Assembly: GCA_947462335.1 (NCBI GenBank)
Contig: OX381705.1
Coordinates: 3,214,703 to 3,278,702, forward strand
Source of the DNA: Harmothoe impar
Lineage: Eukaryota > Annelida > Polychaeta > Phyllodocida > Polynoidae
DNA length: 64,000 nucleotides
Direction: 5' to 3'
The notes below the pieces were generated by a model, which had not been told where the DNA came from, searched no databases, and was given only the letters and a program-made list of their open reading frames with translations. Below are positions 1 to 11,491 of this stretch, piece after piece (positions within the stretch are counted from its first letter, which is position 1; every line of letters starts with the position of its first letter). The translations under genes and the position numbers were made by a program.

Positions 1-171
1 AGGTGCCCCTGCTATAGCTGTGGTATGGTCCCCCCTAGTTAGTCTACACCATGTACTACCCTATACTATGTTCCACCACTAGGTGCCCCTGCTATAGCTG
101 TGGTATGGTCCCCCCTAGTTAGTCTACACCCTACACCATGTACTACCCTATACTATGTTCCCCCACTATAG
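1..171 (+). repeat. 80-bp tandem duplication that includes a copy of the MRI1 exon border
   Basis: A unit of about 80 bp starts at 1 and again at 81, and its beginning is echoed a third time at the exon starting at 172. Each unit opens with a degenerate copy of the exon start (TGCCCCTGCTATAGC) preceded by a TAG that could serve as a splice acceptor. The real exon differs by the inserted codons for Val-Arg-Gly. The rest is pyrimidine-rich intron sequence. This looks like slippage duplication of an intron/exon boundary. Confidence 0.75.
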
Positions 172-3100
172 GTGCGTGGCGCCCCTGCTATAGCGGTAGT
201 CGGGGCGCTCAGCCTCGCTGTGGAGCTGCACCAACAGACCTTTGATGACGTCACGTCACTGCTGGACCACGTGACACGTTGCCTTGACTACCTGGTGACG
301 GCACGTCCGACGGCCGTCAACATGGCCGACACGGCACGGAAGTTTGCTGCCATGACACGACAGTTAGCCGCAGACCACACGACGACAGTCAAGGACGCAC
401 AGAGCAGGTAAGGGTCAAGTTACAAGGTCAAGGTCGTGTCTGAGGTCATATTTATGAGGTGCGATGGTGCAAGGTCACATCTTGACTTTGCTCTCATGAT
501 AACCGTACACCTTACTGTTGGGCAGCTAAACTCCATCCATGACTGTCTGGGGGTAGTCTCAGTTATAATTACCATCCACACCACAGCCATTGGCTGTGTC
601 TCACGACCTTGGGACAATGTTTTTGTCTCTGACCGGGTGCCGTCTCTGACCAGGTGCCGTCTCTGACCGGGTGCCGTCTCTGACCGGCTTGGCTTGAAAG
701 GTCAAAATACTAGCAGCAGGAGGCTAATTATAATTATAACTATGATTATATAACAACCGCCATAACGTTTTCCCAATTCCTTATATATATGAGTATAATT
801 CTTTTTAAAGCACCTTTTTCTGGCACCTGGTCAGAGACGGCAGCCAGTCAGAGACGGCACCCGGTCAGAGACGGCACCCGATCAGAGACAAAAACATTGT
901 CCCAAGGTCGTGAGACACAGCCCACTGCAGTACTTATCTTTCTGGTCGTGAGGATGTATCAAAAACCTAGCTTTATTTTTTGGAAACACAAGATCTCCTA
1001 TGCTTTAGCACTGAAGGGCGGTATTCAATGCCCCTCCATTGAATACAATGTGGCTGTATTCAATGGGCTAGGAAAATATTGTTTTTCTTCATAAAATGGC
1101 CTTAAATAAGAAATAAACACAAATGCCAACTACATCGATACCATCTCTGATGTATTTCACTTGTGGGGGCTGGGGCATATCCCACTCAGCCTGCAGCTTC
1201 GTGGGATATGGCCCCAGCTCCCACTCGTGAAATACAACAGAGATGGTATCAATCTAGTTGGCATTTGTGTATGTATACTGTAAATGTGCTTTTAACCCGT
1301 TATTCTTGAATGTCCTCTGGGTGCTAATGCCACAGAGGCAATATTCCGTGTTTACATTCTGCTGTCCTCCAATACCAGGTGCTTTTATAAGTACTGAACA
1401 GATCGTGTATGGTTCATTGTCAGGATTCTGGCTGCTCTAGAGAAGATGTTGGGGGACGACGTGTCAACAAACAAAGTCATGGCTGACCACGGCGCTGACC
1501 ACATCCTTAGTAACCACACCAAGCAGAAGGTGGTCATGATAACGCACTGTAACACCGGCTCACTTGCCACCGCCGGCTACGGCACGGCACTAGGTCAGTT
1601 AAAGATTCAAGTCAGGTTTAAGTCACTTTATCTAATCTGTCGTATATAAGGCACAATAACCATGGTAACCAGTCATGTACACATCACAATAACCATGGTA
1701 ACCAGTCATGTACACAGCCTATAGAAGGCGTTGTGTGCCTGTCCCCTAATCAGGGGGCTTTAAAATGAATCATCACAATAACCATGGTAACCAGTCATGT
1801 TCACACCACAATAACCATGGTAACCAGTCATGTACACATCACAATAGCCATGGTAACCAGTCATGTTCACACCACAATAACCATGGTAACCAGTCATGTA
1901 CACATCACAATAGCCATGGTAACCAGTCATGTTCACACCACAATAACCATGGTAACCAGTCATGTACACATCACAATAGCCATGGTAACCAGTCATGTAC
2001 ATATCACAATAACTATGGTAACCAGTCATGTACACATCACAATAACCATGGTAACCAGTCATGTACACATCACAATAGCCATGGTAACCAGTCATGTACA
2101 GATCACAATAACCATGGTAACCAGTCATGTACACATCACAATAACCATGGTAACCAGTCATGTACACATCACAATAACCATGGTAACCAGTCATGTACAC
2201 ATCACTATAACCATGGTAACCAGTCATGTACACATCACTATAACCATGGTAACCAGTCATGTACACATCACAATAACCATGGTAACCAGTCATTTAGACA
2301 TTTTGATAAACATGAATTGAATAGTACTTATCATCAGTGACCACAGGCTACAGATACCACTATGACTAATTCCCCATTCCTTGTACTTCCCTCACTATAG
2401 GAGTTGTTCGGTCGCTGCACCAGCAGGGTAAGTTGTCCCACTGTTACTGCACCGAGACACGGCCGTACAACCAGGGCTCCCGGCTCACGGCCTACGAGTT
2501 GGTGTACGAGCACATCCCGTCCACCCTGATCTGTGACAGCATGGCCGCCATGTTGATGTCTACCCGCCAGGTGTCGGCCATCGCTGTGGGCGCCGACCGC
2601 GTGGTGGCTAACGGGGACACGGCTAACAAGATCGGCACCTACCAGCTGGCCATTGTGGCTAAACACCACGGGGTGCCCTTCTACGTGGTGGCACCCAGCA
2701 CCTCCATAGACCTCAGCTTACAGACTGGCAGTGATATCAAGATAGAGGAGCGTCCGGCCAAGGAGATGACCTCTGTGAAGGGCATTGAGATAGCAGCACC
2801 AGGTAAGGGCCATGCAGTAATCTATGGTTTAGAATGAGAAGTAAACATCAAGTTAAGTAGTGATATAACTGTGTAGGGGCTAGGGTTATACGGGTTTGTT
2901 ATATGACGAGTGCTGTTGGATGCTGTGTTGCGAACTCAGTCCGAACCCTTCAGTCTGACGGTAGGTGGCGACACCTACCCCGGGCTTGGGGTATGGACAG
3001 AGGTCGCTATAGGCTTCCGGTCTGCATGTGCGCGCGCAGGCTGGCTGCCTATATATACCCAGCATCTGACGGTACTCGTCGGTTACTCTGAGCCACGCTG

Positions 3101-3654
3101 GTGAGGAGACCCCGTGATCATTGCGGCTGCTTAGCCTACTGACCCGTTCCGAACTCTATAGGGAGTTCGCACACATAGATACTGCTTGTCTAGGTTATTT
3201 GAATAAACCTGATTTGCAACCTGTAACACTTGATCCGAACTGTGTTGACTTTGTTCTTTAATTGATACTCTACCAATATCATAGAGACACAAAGTATCGT
3301 TTATTACAACTGTAAGGCAATTTGATTCATATAAAGGTTATTCAAGGTCATCGTTTAACTGCCATCCCAGTAAACACAACTACATAGCTCCGACGTAAAT
3401 CTACATTCATTCGGGGTATGAACTACGTAATTTTACGAGGTTTATGAAAGATTCTATCAAAGAGAACAAAATTTATTTTTTTAAACAAGATTGTAATTAA
3501 TGTGTATTTTCCTGCAGGTATTGGAGTGTGGAACCCGGCGTTTGACGTGACCCCCGCTGATCTCATTACTGGAGGAATCGTGACTGAGTTTGGCGTCTTC
3601 ACTCCTGCTGAACTAAACCACAAGCTGACAGCCGCCCTCGCAGCCGAACCATGA
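172..3654 (+). CDS. MRI1: Methylthioribose-1-phosphate isomerase (MRI1/MtnA), last four exons; 5' end outside window
   Basis: Exons at 172-407, 1424-1593, 2401-2802 and 3518-3654 join in phase to 314 codons plus TGA. The enzyme isomerises 5-methylthioribose-1-phosphate to methylthioribulose-1-phosphate in methionine salvage, in the cytosol, and belongs to the eIF2B-alpha/MtnA fold. Visible family motifs in order: [11 protein letters not shown] at the start, [26 protein letters not shown] (holds the catalytic Cys of the family), [21 protein letters not shown] (catalytic Asp), [12 protein letters not shown] and [15 protein letters not shown] near the C-terminus. Borders are GT/AG: the Arg codon spanning exons 1-2 and the Gly codons spanning exons 2-3 and 3-4 restore the family sequence. 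About 45-50 N-terminal residues, including the start codon, are missing and should lie upstream of position 1. No frame damage is seen, so it is probably functional. Intron 2 is almost filled by a minisatellite. A candidate AATAAA is at 4109-4114. Confidence 0.95.
592..922. mobile_element. Foldback element with tandem 17-mer inverted repeats (copy 1, in MRI1 intron 1)
   Basis: The left end reads GGCTGTGTCTCACGACC and is mirrored at the right end. Inside each end lie three to four tandem 17-bp units with the core GACCGGGTG followed by CCGTCTCT; the right-hand set is in reverse orientation. The centre is AT-rich. There is no coding capacity, so it is a non-autonomous foldback/MITE-type element. 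The target duplication is not clear here, but a related copy at 44766-45851 has TTAG on both sides. Confidence 0.75.
1118..1270. mobile_element. Short foldback MITE, about 65-bp arms
   Basis: ACAAATGCCAACTA at the left is mirrored by TAGTTGGCATTTGT at the right, and the inner parts (ATACCATCTCTG; TGGGGCATATCCCAC) continue the inverted repeat nearly to the centre. It lies inside MRI1 intron 1. There is no ORF. Confidence 0.65.
1655..2293 (+). repeat. 33-bp minisatellite filling MRI1 intron 2
   Basis: About 18 copies of a 33-bp unit built around CCATGGTAACCAGTCATG, interrupted once near 1715-1765. Between about 1770 and 1985 two unit variants alternate (TTCACACCACAATAA and ACACATCACAATAGC), giving a 66-bp higher-order repeat three times. 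The later part is more homogeneous. Because 33 is a multiple of three the array keeps several frames open on both strands; these are not genes. Confidence 0.9.
2872..3230 (+). mobile_element. Solo-LTR-like sequence in MRI1 intron 3
   Basis: It begins with TGTAGGGGCTAGGG, has a GC-rich stretch, a TATA motif (CCTATATATACCC near 3050) and an AATAAA at about 3202, all in the order of a retroviral-type LTR on the + strand. It resembles the LTR-like pieces at 16756 and 50660. The 3' border and target duplication are not resolved, so the extent is approximate. No internal retroelement genes are attached. Confidence 0.45.
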
Positions 3655-4305
3655 ACATGGCAACCATTAGGCCACTCAAAAGAAAACTGTTTCTCATCCC
3701 CCGGCAGTGATAAATAGGACGAGGGCATTTTTTATTTTAACTTTTTTTTAAGTTTTACCGGGGGCTAAGATATATAGGGAAATTAAGACTGTTTGCGCGT
3801 GATTTTCACATTGATCCATGAAAGTTCTTATAATGATTTTCATGATGCGTGCGGTGATGAGAAACAACAATTTTTCTCAGTGGCCTTACGGAGGTTTTCT
3901 CTGCCTACGCCAATTATGAACTAGTCCATATTGAAACTTACCGGGTTTTGTATCAGTTCTCTCTGCTATGTGATAGTAGTTACATCTTGTTTTTGTCTGT
4001 GCTGAGAACCTACACAAGGTGAATCGTTCTGGGCCCCAAAAGAGGATAGCAAATATGATAATTATGACCGTGTAATGGGGATGATGTAATAACGATTATC
4101 TACATGAGAATAAATGAAGCTATATTTTTACAGGATCTACTTATTTCCTTTTTTTTGAAAAAATGGTTTGAGGATCATCATGGGGAATTAATTTGTCCTT
4201 GTGTGTGTCCTGAGGTGTCATGGTAGGGTGCCTGGGTTATGAAGAAAGAAATGGGACAAAATATAAATTGAATTCAAAAGAGTTGTATCACTGATCAAAC
4301 TCTAA
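3655..4305 (+). other. MRI1: MRI1 3' UTR and downstream flank
   Basis: No ORF of note. A candidate polyadenylation signal AATAAA is at 4109-4114. Parts of this flank (around CTCTCTGCTATGTGATAG and TTTTTGTCTGTGCTGA, 3950-4030) recur downstream of GST genes at 17510-17700 and 29280-29400, so the MRI1 tail was copied along with the GST units. Confidence 0.6.
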
Positions 4306-4599
4306 GGGAGTGTTCATTTATTAATTACAAGGGGGGGTGGTGGGTTGGGGGTGTAAAGATTTCTGACCCCTCCTGAGGGGCGAGCTTAAAAAATTTTGAC
4401 CCCTCTTGAGGGGGACGTAAAGAATTCAGGCCCTTTTAAGCAAAATAGCCAGCGCGTTACTAAAGTTCAAAGGGGGGGTCGAAAAATGTTTGAGGAGGCA
4501 TGAAAGGTTCTACGCGCTCTTGAGGGGAGGGGGCGTAAACAATTTTCGCACTTCTGCACAAAATCTCACCCCCCCTGTAATTGATAAATGAACACTCCC
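4306..4599. mobile_element. PIF/Harbinger-type MITE, TAA target duplication
   Basis: The inverted ends are GGGAGTGTTCATTTATTAAT / ATAAATGAACACTCCC, flanked on both sides by TAA (4303-4305 and 4600-4602). Three-base TWA duplications are typical of PIF/Harbinger. The interior is G/C-homopolymer rich and non-coding. Related copies lie at 45855 and 52261. Confidence 0.8.
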
Positions 4600-5229
4600 T
4601 AAGGCTGAGGTGTAAGGCTGCACTGACAGCCGGGTCTTCATTATTTCATTCTCTGTGTGTCAGATGATAGTTACCAGGAAATCGACAAAATGCATGAATT
4701 ACCAACGTTTATTTTTCCCTTTCCCTCGAATGAAACAGAAATATAATAATGATTATAGAAATTTGAACCAGCTGCAGTGGCTGACGCAGCTTTTACCACT
4801 CTGACAACCTCTTCCCAAGGCTACTGCTGCAACTTTCGAATCGAGGGGCACAAAAAACTCTTGTGATCTAACCGAAACCACCAAATGGAAGAAGATTTCT
4901 GCTAAATACCGAGGCACCTTGATGGTCTAACCCGATATAAACCATTAATGGTTCAAAAAACATTATATTTTGACTGTAACCAGATTCTACGGTAGCAGTA
5001 GTGTTCCCCATTATCGCTCAAGCCGACTTCAGAGGCCCATTTCTTGTATTTCGTGTAATTGGCCTCCTAATCACAAAATCACCAGGAATACCCAAGAACT
5101 CACTAACAACTACTTCCCCATGGTCTAATCAGGGTCAGGGAGCCATAGATAATTTGTTTAGGGCCGAGAAAAGTTTTCTCCCAATGCTAACGAATAGGGG
5201 TTTGCGTTTTCTAGAGCTGGGTGCACCAT
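4600..5229. other. Intergenic, no recognised feature
   Basis: AT-rich sequence between the Harbinger-type MITE and the GST exon remnant. A + strand open frame near 5001-5408 runs through the antisense of the remnant and is not supported as a gene. Confidence 0.4.
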
Positions 5230-5362
5230 GTTGTTGTAGGCGGGTAGAAACTTGGGCAGGCTGGCCTCCACGAATGCTCTCACGTCATCCACTATGCCTC
5301 CGAACACCATGCCCAGGAATGGAGTGTAGAGGTCCCGGCTGCCTTCAAAGTACATGTCCACC
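5230..5362 (-). pseudogene. Isolated exon-4 remnant of a GST gene
   Basis: The - strand encodes VDMYFEGSRDLYTPF through ASLPKFLPAYNN, matching exon 4 of the downstream GSTs and closest in length (133 bp) to gene C. The acceptor side (TTGTAG before GGTGGAC) is kept. The donor is destroyed: the usual AACAAG|GTA is AACAACATGG. No exons 1-3, 5 or 6 lie at the expected spacing, so this is the relic of a sixth, decayed unit. Confidence 0.85.
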
Positions 5363-5393
5363 CTACAACAGGATAACAGTAAAGGGAATGATG

Positions 5394-5889
5394 GGAATGA
5401 AGGGTTGACACCAGCTTGTCCCACATGAACAGGGCCCACACCCCCCGGTACAGGGTTAACAGGTGGGTAATTGTAGAATGGGTTAGCAGGGTCCTGAGGG
5501 CCTGGGAGTGGGTCTGGTGAAGGCCCAGGGCTGCCTGGGGCAGGGACAGGTGGAGTGGGCGGCGCGGGTGGAGTAGGTACGACAGGGTTAGGATTCATGT
5601 TACCAAACTTGGAAACCAAAAGCTCAATCTGGCGCCTCTGAGACTCCACCATGTCTAACAAATCAGATACAGAAGCCCCAGGTTCCTCATCCTGAAGTGT
5701 GTCATCCACAGGTGCCAACCCCAGCCCCCTGATAATGTCAGGTGGAAACTCACCGGCGTCATCACAACCCTTGCCTGCCTTAACTGCTGCCTCCACTGCC
5801 GCTCGAAAGTGTGTACAAAAAGAACCACCAGGTGTGGAATGCCTAAAGCCTCAACCCTTACAGTTGATAAGCTTAGATTCTGCCATGGT
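5394..5889 (-). pseudogene. Retroelement gag-like ORF fragment inserted in the GST relic intron
   Basis: Read on the - strand from the ATG at 5885-5887, a frame begins MAESKLINCKG, meets an in-frame TGA, then continues open for about 140 residues: a charged region (AAVEAAVKAGKGCDD), a predicted coiled stretch (SDLLDMVESQRRQIELL) and a Pro/Gly-rich tail. The order (short Cys-containing N-terminus, coiled stretch, Pro-rich tail) recalls gag-like ORF1s of DIRS/LTR retroelements; this is inference only. The frame runs on by chance into the GST exon remnant, giving a 212-codon chimeric ORF. The GST intron sequence resumes at about 5393, so this is probably an insertion. Broken and truncated. Confidence 0.45.
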
Positions 5890-6407
5890 AAGGTACAAAG
5901 TCAGTACTTACATGAAGACAAACAAGAAAAATAATAGATGGAGTTTCTGGTCGAGCTATCCAGTGGAGGTGCGGCAGGCTTGTGAGGGTGAGCAGCGGCC
6001 GGCTGTTCATTATATGCTGGTCTCTTAGTGTCAGACCAACCCTGCAGATGGCGCTTCGGTCAGTGACCAACCACCGGATAACAATAGTTCAGGATACCAC
6101 CAGGAGGTGGGGGTGTGTCATATCCTCCGATTTACTTGTATAACAGCGTTCCAGTTATACCTCCTATTTGTGACTTATAAATGACAGGTTACCATACCAT
6201 GGTGACCTGTGTATAATATTATATATACCTTACCTAATGCTTTACCATCCCAGTAAACACACGTAACCAATCCCAAACTTGCAGGTCTGATTTACGTTGT
6301 TCAGACTACATTTAATTGGGGTCTATAAACATTACATACAATTCTACATAGTGGAACTCAGACAAAGTTTTCATAAAAAAATAACTATAATTTTCAATCT
6401 TTGTGTT
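5890..6407. other. Intergenic, no recognised gene
   Basis: Contains a short element beginning CATCCCAGTAAACAC at about 6248, related to a similar stretch at 3363. No supported ORF. Confidence 0.35.
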
Positions 6408-6470
6408 CCTTCAGTGACAGGATCTATGATATACTAACTCAGAGGTTGTATTGGTATACATTTATTATAC
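6408..6470 (-). repeat. Fragment of the GST 5' flank (decayed unit)
   Basis: CAGTGACAGGATCTATGATAT and the following bases match the region just 5' of exon 1 of genes A (16170-16230) and B (22150-22200). It belongs to the same lost unit as the exon remnant at 5230-5362. Confidence 0.55.
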
Positions 6471-6927
6471 TCTACTTGAAATGTTTGCCTGACCTGAAGA
6501 TATGGATGGCTATTTTATAGCGATGTAACGTGTCAGGTAGCGCCATCTATGAAATTGACGCAGGTCAGAGTTGGAACTAATCTGAGCTGCTGCACCTGTT
6601 GCTGGTCAGTGAGCCCACTTCCTGGAAGGCCTCTGTGCATGCTAATCCCTCTTTGTGTAGTCTATTTTATGGTTTAATATCTTACATACTATATGCCATT
6701 AAAATATCTGGAATAATTGAGCTGTCCGATTATCTTGAAGTGTTGCTCCTACTAAAAGAACAACTTTTGTCACTTCCCATATTCAAGCACATGAGGACCG
6801 AATTTCATGCATATTTAGACAACTCCCCCCTTATCACCCATGTTTCGTCTGCTCATGAATATACTAGCTTAGTGTCATACTAGACTCGTAGTGTCACTCA
6901 CTGCGTGCACCTCCAGGTCTTATACCA

Positions 6928-7125
6928 TGCCAGGGTGCTGTTTCTCCACAGATTTGCGGACATCCGCAATACACATTCCATATGTTGTGGAGAAAATAAA
7001 AATGATGATTAAAATCGTACCTTAAGCATACAAATATGGACCTCCGCATATATTTGCAGACCTCTGCAAATTTATAGAATGTTTATTGCAGTCCTCCTCA
7101 AATTTGTGGAGAAACTGCACCCTGA
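6928..7125. mobile_element. MITE with TGCTGTTTCTCCACA ends
   Basis: The left end AGGGTGCTGTTTCTCCACA is mirrored by TTTGTGGAGAAACTGCACCCT at the right. The interior repeats the theme CCTCCGCA / TGCGGA. A related fragment lies at 9220-9357. Non-coding. Confidence 0.6.
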
Positions 7126-7493
7126 GATGGGAATGCGGAGGTATATTTAAGCCAGTTAGCCTATCATTTGGTTCTCATGTATCAGGAGTGGACGACGCAG
7201 GGAAGGGGGTCGATGGGGTCTGAACCCCGCCCTCCCTTCCCCACAGCTTTTGGGATTTATTTTACTTATATTATACTATTTCGGTCTGCCACAATTTTTT
7301 GGTGGTTGCTGGAACAACCCCCCCCCTTTCAAAGTTCTTGCTCCGCCCCTGGATGCTGACTTCAAACTAGACGGATATTGATCTTAATGGATGTCACATA
7401 AAACCAGACACTGTCAAATTCAAATCATAGTATTTATTACAAGCAGAATACATTTTTAATGTTGTAATGAGTAATCTGAAACGCGAAGAAACA

Positions 7494-8996
7494 GGTAGCC
7501 ACCAGTGGGAAGTAGGCCTACCTGTACCGGCACCACCTACCAAATCTCGCCGGCTAGCGACTGATGCCTCTCACATTACTAAGTATCAATTAGAAAAACA
7601 TTTTTGGGACTAATTATGATCTAGCAATCATCATTTTATTATTTTTGAGCATGGCAAGCCTTGTGAGTCATTCTATCAATGGTCCTCTTTGGTTATTCTA
7701 TATGGAGTTAAAATCATTTTCCATGGCAACACATATCAAAACGGACTTCAATTTAGCCTCTGATTATGTTCTTTACGTTATAAAAATGAAAGATTTACAC
7801 CAAGAATATACTATATTTTACTTTGGACATGAATAAATAACCTCATTTTTGCCTTACATCCCCCACTTTAAGCAATCACAGCCCCCCCCCCCCCCCGCCC
7901 CCCACCGCTTTGGCGAAAGTTGGTACCTGTGAAGGGCAGTGATTTATCACTAGCTGGGAGGCTTGATAGAATTTCCCAATATGACACTTTCTTTTCTGAC
8001 CCCCCTCCCCACCAAATGTTGATTCTCCCTCCCCCTACTTTGTTTGGATTTTGAAAAATAAAATGCCCCCTCCCCCTAAACAAAAAAAAAATGCTGTTCC
8101 TGTGGAATCACACAGGTCGCAAGTATTTAAATGGACTGTATTTAGTTTTGACCCCTGCCCACTGAGGGCCTGTTTTTCATTATGACACCCCCTGTCTAGC
8201 TACCAAGCACCCCCCCCCCCCTCCCAACTGACAATAAATGGCTCGACCTTATTCCGAATTGATAATCCTTTCTGCTTGGCTACTCACTTGGGATATGATT
8301 GATATCCAAATTATTTCTATTTCGATTATCACTTATTTGGTCACATGGTTTATTTACCATGTGATGAAATGACACAAACACCAAAAATATGATTTTATTT
8401 TGTGCACACATTCATCTCAGGCACACCTTTGTACTTGTCATGTGCTCCTCAATGGCTCACGTTTGTTACTGGCTCACGCTCGTCACTGGGTCAAGCTCAT
8501 CACTGGCTCACGCTCGTCCCTGGCTCACGCTCGTCACTGGCTGTAAATGTGTCCACACAACCTGTGATTCACCCTCATCTGTAACATATCAATTATCCAA
8601 AAATTGTGACCTCCTAATTCCCGCTTAAGCTACTCACTGACATCTGTCAGCCTCTGATTCAATTGGAATTATAAAACTTACTGGTGTCAGTTACTTTTCC
8701 CTATTTTATTACTTTGACAGAAATATAAATGACACATATTAGATATCCCATAGCTGTCAGTTCCTAATGCCTGCTCAAGTTAATCACTGACAACAATTGC
8801 TGTCAGCTACAAATACTTTACTCACTGACATATTATATTTGTTTTTCCCAATGAGGAGGACAACCCCCACCCCCAATCCCCATTGATACTTAGTAATGTG
8901 CAGGCATCAGTCGCTAGCAGGCATCCTTGGATGGGAGGTTGTTGTCGCCGAGATTTGGTAGGTGGTGCAGGTACAGGTAGGCCTACTTCCCGCTGG
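7494..8996. mobile_element. About 1.5-kb element bounded by inverted GGCCTACCTGTACC repeats
   Basis: The block at 7494-7568 (AGCCACCAGTGGGAAGTAGG through GCTAGCGACTGATGCC) recurs inverted at about 8900-8996. Between them are poly-C runs, a small tandem repeat of CTGGCTCACGCTCGTCACT (8465-8545) and AT-rich sequence. No long ORF. A foldback element, or two inverted copies of one short repeat. Confidence 0.45.
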
Positions 8997-9219
8997 TGGC
9001 TGCTCATCGCTGCTGGTTCCAGCCATTCTGTTGGTTGTTGTTGAAATAGGAAAGTGGTAAAATGATTAACAACTGCTCACCTTTCTGCTATGAATAGAAC
9101 ATTAATTGTGATAGTAGGGGCCTACATAGGGGGGGGGTGATAAAGTTCTCTTTCAGGGGAATATTGACCCCTATTAAAATGTCACGATCCCACCTCTCTT
9201 GGTAAAAAAAAACAACCTC

Positions 9220-9357
9220 CCTATTAAAAGTCCGGAGGTCCGTATTTGTAATGATTTCATTTATCATTTTTATTTTCTCCACAAATATAATTATGGAATA
9301 TGCATTTCGGACCTCCGCAGGTTTGTGGAGGCTCGCAAATTTGTGGAGAAACAGCAC
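9220..9357. mobile_element. Second copy of the TGCTGTTTCTCCACA MITE
   Basis: It ends in TTTGTGGAGAAACAGCACC and holds CGGACCTCCGCAGG, matching the element at 6928-7125. Confidence 0.5.
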
Positions 9358-9639
9358 CTTGGTGACCTGAAAGGACTACAAGGGGAAATGGTGATATCTT
9401 GTGCGCCCCCCCTATCATCTAGAACATTTTGCATCCCCCTTTGTTGGAGGGATCCGGACCCCCCCCCCCTCCCCACACCCGTTGAACTATATTAGGATTT
9501 TTTTGCCAAAAGTGGGGCTTATTTTTTATGCCCCCCTCCCCTTCACAGGGGTCAGAATCTTTTACGCCGCCCCTCGGGAGAACTAATCACCATGTGCGAT
9601 GTCAATGATACCCGGCAATAAAACCACTAGTAGATGGGT

Positions 9640-10681
9640 ATAGACCCCTTAAATCGACATGGCAACATGGTCATTTCTTAAAATCGACATGCGACACAGA
9701 GCTTCGTGACACTAGAAAGAGTAGGCCTAAAGTAGGTAATCCCAACCCTTTCTTCTAATTTAGTTTTTGTACATTGTCAAATCCGTAGATTTTCATGGGG
9801 CCGGTGGCTCCAAACCCCGCATATCTATAGGCCCTATGTCCTCTGAAAGCAAAAGCAAATTTACTTGAAATTGGTGAACCAATAGCCCATTTTCCATGCC
9901 CCAATCTTCCTAATTTTCCAAAAAAACGATCCCTCTAAACATATTGTCTAGTCCCAATGGTATATGGTAAATATAGATATGTAATATATTGTGTACTAAA
10001 ATGCATCATTTCAAGTAGGGATTTTCAAAATCTTCTGAGGGGAAGGGGGCATGCAGGGGGGATCATGGCCCAAAACCCCCAAGTGTTACCTCCGTGCTCC
10101 ACTTGTGGTGATCGAGGAGAACATATACATCTTTTTAACTTTGGCCAATCCCCCCCCTCCCACTCAAATCTTGGTTTAATTTGACCCCCCCCCCCCCGGC
10201 CCACAACCTTCAAATAGTTGCGCCGCCCATGTTAACTAGTGACATGGCCTTTTCCTTAGCGACATGTGACATGGTCATTTCTTAAAATCGACATAGGCTA
10301 CGTTCCAGAACAGGGCCGATTGAGAGAAGGGCCTCCGCTGGACAGGCGGCCACCTGTAGAGCACTACAACTGTAGTAGAGGAGTACAAGAGAAGTGTTTA
10401 CAACCTCAGTCTGTGGCCTCGATCCTCTGGATACCCCACCCCTCCGCCAGTAGTACTGTGCCTCTACATGGGTCCTCACAATTGTGACCATGTCTCCGTG
10501 TCGAATTTTAGCAAAAGGGCCGTGTCATTGTTCAAATTTTAGGTATATAAGAACTTAGAGAAAAATCCTAGTGGGTCGATTTTTATGGCTATGTTTCCTG
10601 TGTCTGTCGATTTTTAAAAGGGCCTAAAACGGCCGTGTCGCCCATGTTGATATTTACCCATGTAGAGGCACAGTACTAGTA
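9640..10681. repeat. Region rich in TTAAAATCGACATG motifs, possible foldback element
   Basis: TTAAATCGACATGGC and variants occur at 9650-9700, 10245-10300 and, inverted, 10560-10650. An inverted pair TACTGTGCCTCTACATGGGT / ACCCATGTAGAGGCACAGTA is at 10453-10472 and 10656-10675. No coding sequence. The same motif recurs at 35835-35905 and inside the giant palindrome at 57845-58000. Confidence 0.45.
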
Positions 10682-11022
10682 GAGCTACATTAGAGAAACA
10701 CTTTGCTTGTTGATCACTGCAGAGAACGTTCACCACTTACCTGGTTACTCATTTCCTTTCCCTGGATAGAAGAGGTCATGTTGTCTGAATTTCTTCACGA
10801 CACACCATGTCTTTCATTCATCACAAATGGATGGCACTGTGTTTTGATATACACTGCTGGTGCCCCTGGACACAAGGGGCATCGAGGTGACAAGCATATC
10901 TCGCCCTTTCCACGTAACTTCCGACGGGAACTTGGCTCTGAGCACGGCATTTCTCATGAGACTTCAGGGTAATATCCGGTAACATGGCTGCGTGTACGGA
11001 CCAATCCGATTCATCGCTATAG

Positions 11023-11285
11023 GTGAACACATGTGAGACGCCCATCCCATAAAAGTCGCTTATTGACAACTCATGCTTGGGACAATATGACTGAATATAT
11101 AATATTGCAATGGAAAGCTTTGAGTAAAATGAAGGAATCAATAAAGAAACTATTTTCATCTTTATTTCACATGCACTCAATAAAGTAATAAACGCCAATT
11201 TAATTGATAATCTAATGGATTCACCCAGCATTGAGAAGTAATATATATTGGTGTTCGTGTTGTGCCCTGCTGTGTTAACTGTTTT
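11023..11285 (-). repeat. Second piece of a GST 5' flank (decayed unit)
   Basis: Matches the flank upstream of gene A (16244-16515): ACATGTGAGRC, CCATCCCATAAAA, TTGGGACAATATGACTG, TATTGCAATGGAAAG and TCTAATGGATTCACC occur in the same order. No GST exon accompanies it. Confidence 0.65.
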
Positions 11286-11491
11286 TCTCGATGCTTCCGG
11301 CATCTTATACACACATTCAGTTTAAATATATCACAGATATTTTTTGCCTACACCAATAATCAACAATATATAAATGGTAACACTAATATTATTGCAAAAT
11401 AATTAATGTTATTACTGTTCCTATTACTAATGTAATCTACCAGACAAAACTGGCATGATGCACACTAGGAAACGTCTATTAAGAAGTGCTG

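Noticed and set aside
1655..2293. Possible CRISPR-like array
   Set aside because: Units are contiguous 33-bp repeats without unique spacers, in a eukaryotic intron.
1760..2340. Three overlapping open frames of 177-191 codons on both strands
   Set aside because: They are produced by a 33-bp minisatellite (multiple of three) inside the MRI1 intron; the products are pure repeats.
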